A stretch of DNA of 7,147 bases, taken from NCBI GenBank assembly GCA_035289145.1, contig DATDXZ010000074.1:1-7147 (forward strand), written 5' to 3'. Under the pieces are notes generated by a model. That model did no database searches. It was not told the DNA's origin and worked only from the letters and a program-made list of their open reading frames with translations. Made by a program: the position numbers and the translations under genes. Positions within the stretch are counted from its first letter, which is position 1. Each line of letters opens with the position of its first letter. Shown here piece by piece: positions 5,322 through 7,147 of the stretch. The stretch comes from JACOVP01 sp035289145. GTDB taxonomy: Archaea > Nanobdellota > Nanobdellia > SCGC-AAA011-G17 > UBA489.

Positions 5322-6557
5322 CTAAATCTGCGTAGTGTCCCTTGGAAAGAAGAGATTCAATGTCCAGTCATAAGCGACTTGCAGTTTATTTCTAAAGCCG
5401 ACTAATTTTGAGAGATAGATAGTTCTCCAAAACCACCAGGCTACAAATCCTTTAAATTTTAATCCGTGAATGTCCGCAACAGCGAAGCGTTTACCCACAG
5501 ACACCAAGATTCCTGAAGGCTTAAATAAAAATGTCTCTAGAGACTCATTTCTCATGCTGTGCATAATATTTTTTGCCGCTATTTTTGCCTGGCGAACAGC
5601 AACTTGCGCTAACGCCGGCGTTGGTTTCTGATTATAAGGGTTGATAACGAGAGAGCAGTCACCAATAGCAAATACCTCTTCCTGGTTCTGCAAACGAAGA
5701 TACTTATCTGCCGTGAAATATCCTCGTTCATTTTTGATGTTTTGCTTTGTAGCTATATGTGCTGGTTTTATACCGGAAGCCCAAATCACTGTATTTGTCG
5801 CAATCTTTGTTTTGTGATTTACTTCTACGTACTCTTTACTTACTTTAGTGACACTAGTGTCTGTTATTATTGTAACTCTTTCTTTCACTAATTTCTTCAC
5901 CACTTCCTGACGAGAACGTTGACTCATAAATGGCAGAATGTCAGCACCTTGCTGTATCAGATAGATTTTTCTCTCATAGTCTTTGAGATGCGGATAATTT
6001 TTATGCAAATTCTGATCTATAAATTCTGCCAGCTCTCCGGCAAGTTCTACTCCTGTAGGACCTCCACCGACAATAACAAATGTCAGATTAGGCTCGTCTC
6101 TCTTGAGATGATGCATGGCACTAGTATATTCTAAACAATCCAGAACATGATTTTTAATCATAACTGCATCCTGCAAGGATTTCAATGGAAACGCATGCTC
6201 TTCCGCACCCGGAATGTTAAAGAACTCGTTTTCTGATCCTAAGGCTATAACTAGATAGTCATATGCAAGTGTTGTTTTTTCTGTGGTGATAATTTTTCTC
6301 TCAACATTAATCTCTTTAGCTGTGCACCGTAAAAATCTAAAATTAGGATGACAGATAATCTCCCGAATAGGCTGGACAATGTTGCTTCTGTTGATACCAC
6401 CAGTGGCTACTTCATGCAGCATGGGAGAAAATAAAAAATAGTTTGTTTTGCTCAAGAGCGTCACTTCAATTTTATCATGCGGACTGATGTTTTTTAATAG
6501 ATATAATGCTGTATAGACGCCTCCAAAACCTGCTCCCAGAATAAGAATTCTTTTCAT
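5322..6557 (-). CDS. ndh: Type II NADH dehydrogenase-like FAD flavoprotein
   Basis: This 411-aa protein has full family length. ILILGAGFGG (4-13) is the FAD-binding GxGxxG. NYFLFSPMLHEVATGG (39-54) is the typical NDH-2 segment near the flavin. FVIVGGGPTGVELAGEL (160-176) is the second GxGxxG, which binds NAD(P)H, with E171 close behind. FAIGDC (296-301) contacts FAD, and AQVAVRQ (317-323) matches the AQxA-type quinone-site motif of NDH-2. The C-terminal 371-405 (WWFWRTIYLSK ... YDWTLNLFF) is the amphipathic membrane anchor. NDH-2 enzymes oxidise NADH and reduce quinone at the inner face of the membrane without pumping protons. Related NAD(P)/FAD oxidoreductases such as sulfide:quinone reductase are less likely, because their catalytic cysteines are not evident. 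The gene follows the 132-aa helical gene by 10 bases with no clear Shine-Dalgarno site, so both are probably on one transcript from the promoter at 6989-6996. A DoxX gene lies close by. Confidence 0.88.
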   Translation of the reverse strand: MKRILILGAGFGGVYTALYLLKNISPHDKIEVTLLSKTNYFLFSPMLHEVATGGINRSNIVQPIREIICHPNFRFLRCTAKEINVERKIITTEKTTLAYDYLVIALGSENEFFNIPGAEEHAFPLKSLQDAVMIKNHVLDCLEYTSAMHHLKRDEPNLTFVIVGGGPTGVELAGELAEFIDQNLHKNYPHLKDYERKIYLIQQGADILPFMSQRSRQEVVKKLVKERVTIITDTSVTKVSKEYVEVNHKTKIATNTVIWASGIKPAHIATKQNIKNERGYFTADKYLRLQNQEEVFAIGDCSLVINPYNQKPTPALAQVAVRQAKIAAKNIMHSMRNESLETFLFKPSGILVSVGKRFAVADIHGLKFKGFVAWWFWRTIYLSKLVGFRNKLQVAYDWTLNLFFPRDTTQI

Positions 6558-6567
6558 AGACTATTCT

Positions 6568-6966
6568 TCACGTTGTTTTTGGCAGACAAATACCTTCTAA
6601 AAGATATCTGACTTCAACGTTCAATAATTCTAATGCTGTGCTTTTACTAGTTGGCTTTCCACCATAGGCAACTTCGACAATTCTAGAGAAACCATGGAAA
6701 ATACTGTTAGACCTTTGAAGAACAGATGTCTCAATAAGCGTTGCAAGAGCTTCTGGATTTCTTGCTTGGGTAGCATCAATCGCTTGTTGTGTTGTTACAC
6801 GCACATAAATTCCTTTTATTTGCTCTAGCGCACCATGTAATGATGGTTCTAGAGCTGTACCCTCAATCATATTTCTAAAGCAGAGTAATGCAGGGATCAA
6901 CTCAGTTCTGACTAAGCCTCTAGTAGCTGGAGTTACTTGTGCAAGCAATGCATCTAGAGATTCCAT
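6568..6966 (-). CDS. Unrecognised 132-aa helical protein, co-transcribed with ndh
   Basis: I do not recognise this family. The sequence predicts an almost all-helical soluble protein: helices at about 1-10, 16-35, 41-60, 61-68, 72-84, 87-100 and 107-125. There is no signal peptide, membrane segment or obvious catalytic motif. Small features are a GGKPTSKS loop (102-109) and two cysteines (29 and 127). A TATA box centred 26 bases upstream of the ATG and the lack of a Shine-Dalgarno site support this start and a leaderless mRNA. The stop codon is 10 bases before the ndh-like gene on the same strand, so it is the first gene of a two-gene operon. It could be an accessory or regulatory partner of that enzyme, but this is inferred from position only. 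Confidence 0.7.
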   Translation of the reverse strand: MESLDALLAQVTPATRGLVRTELIPALLCFRNMIEGTALEPSLHGALEQIKGIYVRVTTQQAIDATQARNPEALATLIETSVLQRSNSIFHGFSRIVEVAYGGKPTSKSTALELLNVEVRYLLEGICLPKTT

Positions 6967-6988
6967 AGACTGGAAAGCTAGATTCCTT

Positions 6989-6996
6989 TATTTAAA
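6989..6996 (-). promoter_or_regulatory. TATA box of the two-gene ndh operon
   Basis: The minus strand reads TTTAAATA centred 26 bases upstream of the ATG at 6966, which predicts a leaderless transcript. Only 14 bases separate this box from the right inverted repeat at 7011, so any operator further upstream would have been displaced or replaced by the element. Confidence 0.65.
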
Positions 6997-7010
6997 CATT
7001 GTGTTGAAAC

Positions 7011-7147
7011 GGCTCTGTAGAAAAGTTCCCTGAATAGGGAACTTATTGCTCTCCGCAATGCAGAGCATGCAAGTATCTTGAAGCTTACTTCTCTATTTTG
7101 CATCCGCACTGTTACGGCACGTACCGCGCTGCCTGCTCTTCGCTTGA
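7011..7147 (-). repeat. Right copy of 137-bp inverted repeat (mobile element end)
   Basis: This is the exact inverted copy of 2-138. Its inner tip begins GGCTCTGTAGAAAAGTT at 7011, followed by the 9-bp hairpin at 7023-7044 and the 6-bp stem at 7047-7067. The abrupt loss of similarity at 7010/7011, and at 138/139 on the left, marks the true element boundary. The outer boundary is not seen because the window ends inside the repeat. Orientation is opposite to the left copy, so both elements point the same end inward. Confidence 0.9.
7023..7044. repeat. Perfect hairpin inside right repeat
   Basis: AAGTTCCCT and AGGGAACTT pair around a 4-base loop, the mirror copy of the hairpin at 105-126. It lies about 30 bases upstream of the ndh operon TATA box and could insulate that promoter from transcription arriving from the element. 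Confidence 0.75.

Noticed and set aside
1..7147. A linear plasmid or virus with terminal inverted repeats.
   Set aside because: There is no polymerase, replication, capsid or packaging gene. The left repeat interrupts a coding sequence, which fits insertion into a chromosome better than a natural replicon end.

Overview
The window looks like a whole contig from an archaeal genome, most likely a DPANN-type lineage (Woesearchaeota/Pacearchaeota-like). The lineage is inferred from: a protein with a textbook archaeal class III signal peptide (QxSxExxxL directly after KRG); archaeal-style TATA boxes about 25 nt upstream of apparently leaderless starts; GAGGTGA/GGAGGTAA Shine-Dalgarno sites on other genes; T-rich terminators without stem-loops; and small, tightly packed genes. 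No rRNA or tRNA gene, CRISPR array or complete transposase is visible.

Both ends carry the same sequence in inverted orientation. Bases 2-138 are the exact reverse complement of 7011-7147 (137 bp). The inward-facing tips read GGCTCTGTAGAAAAGTT, which resembles IS6-family insertion sequence ends, and are followed by a perfect hairpin. The simplest reading is that two copies of one mobile element (IS or MITE), facing each other, bound a chromosomal segment, and that assembly stopped inside them. The left copy has cut off the first codons of an RDD-family membrane protein gene. The right copy sits 14 bp upstream of the TATA box of the last gene and leaves that promoter intact.

Layout, left to right: a 5'-truncated RDD membrane protein (+); a 623-aa TIM-barrel protein with all nine metal ligands of endonuclease IV but a roughly 230-residue charged helical insertion (+); seven bases later, a pilin-like class III signal peptide protein (+); an MNT-type nucleotidyltransferase domain protein with a helical C-terminal half (+, start corrected to 3252). 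After these come a DoxX-family membrane protein (-) and a divergent CARF-like/winged-helix regulator (+), sharing a 130-bp intergenic region with two TATA boxes and a 7-6-7 operator-like dyad. The right end is a two-gene operon on the minus strand: an unrecognised helical 132-aa protein followed by a type II NADH dehydrogenase-like flavoprotein.

Functionally, the right half has a membrane-redox theme (DoxX, NDH-2-like enzyme, a small-molecule-sensing type of regulator between them). The left half pairs a divalent-metal TIM-barrel enzyme with a surface pilin-like protein. The most interesting items are the expanded endonuclease IV-like protein, the CARF-type regulator with its dyad in the absence of CRISPR genes, and the inverted repeats that have broken a gene.
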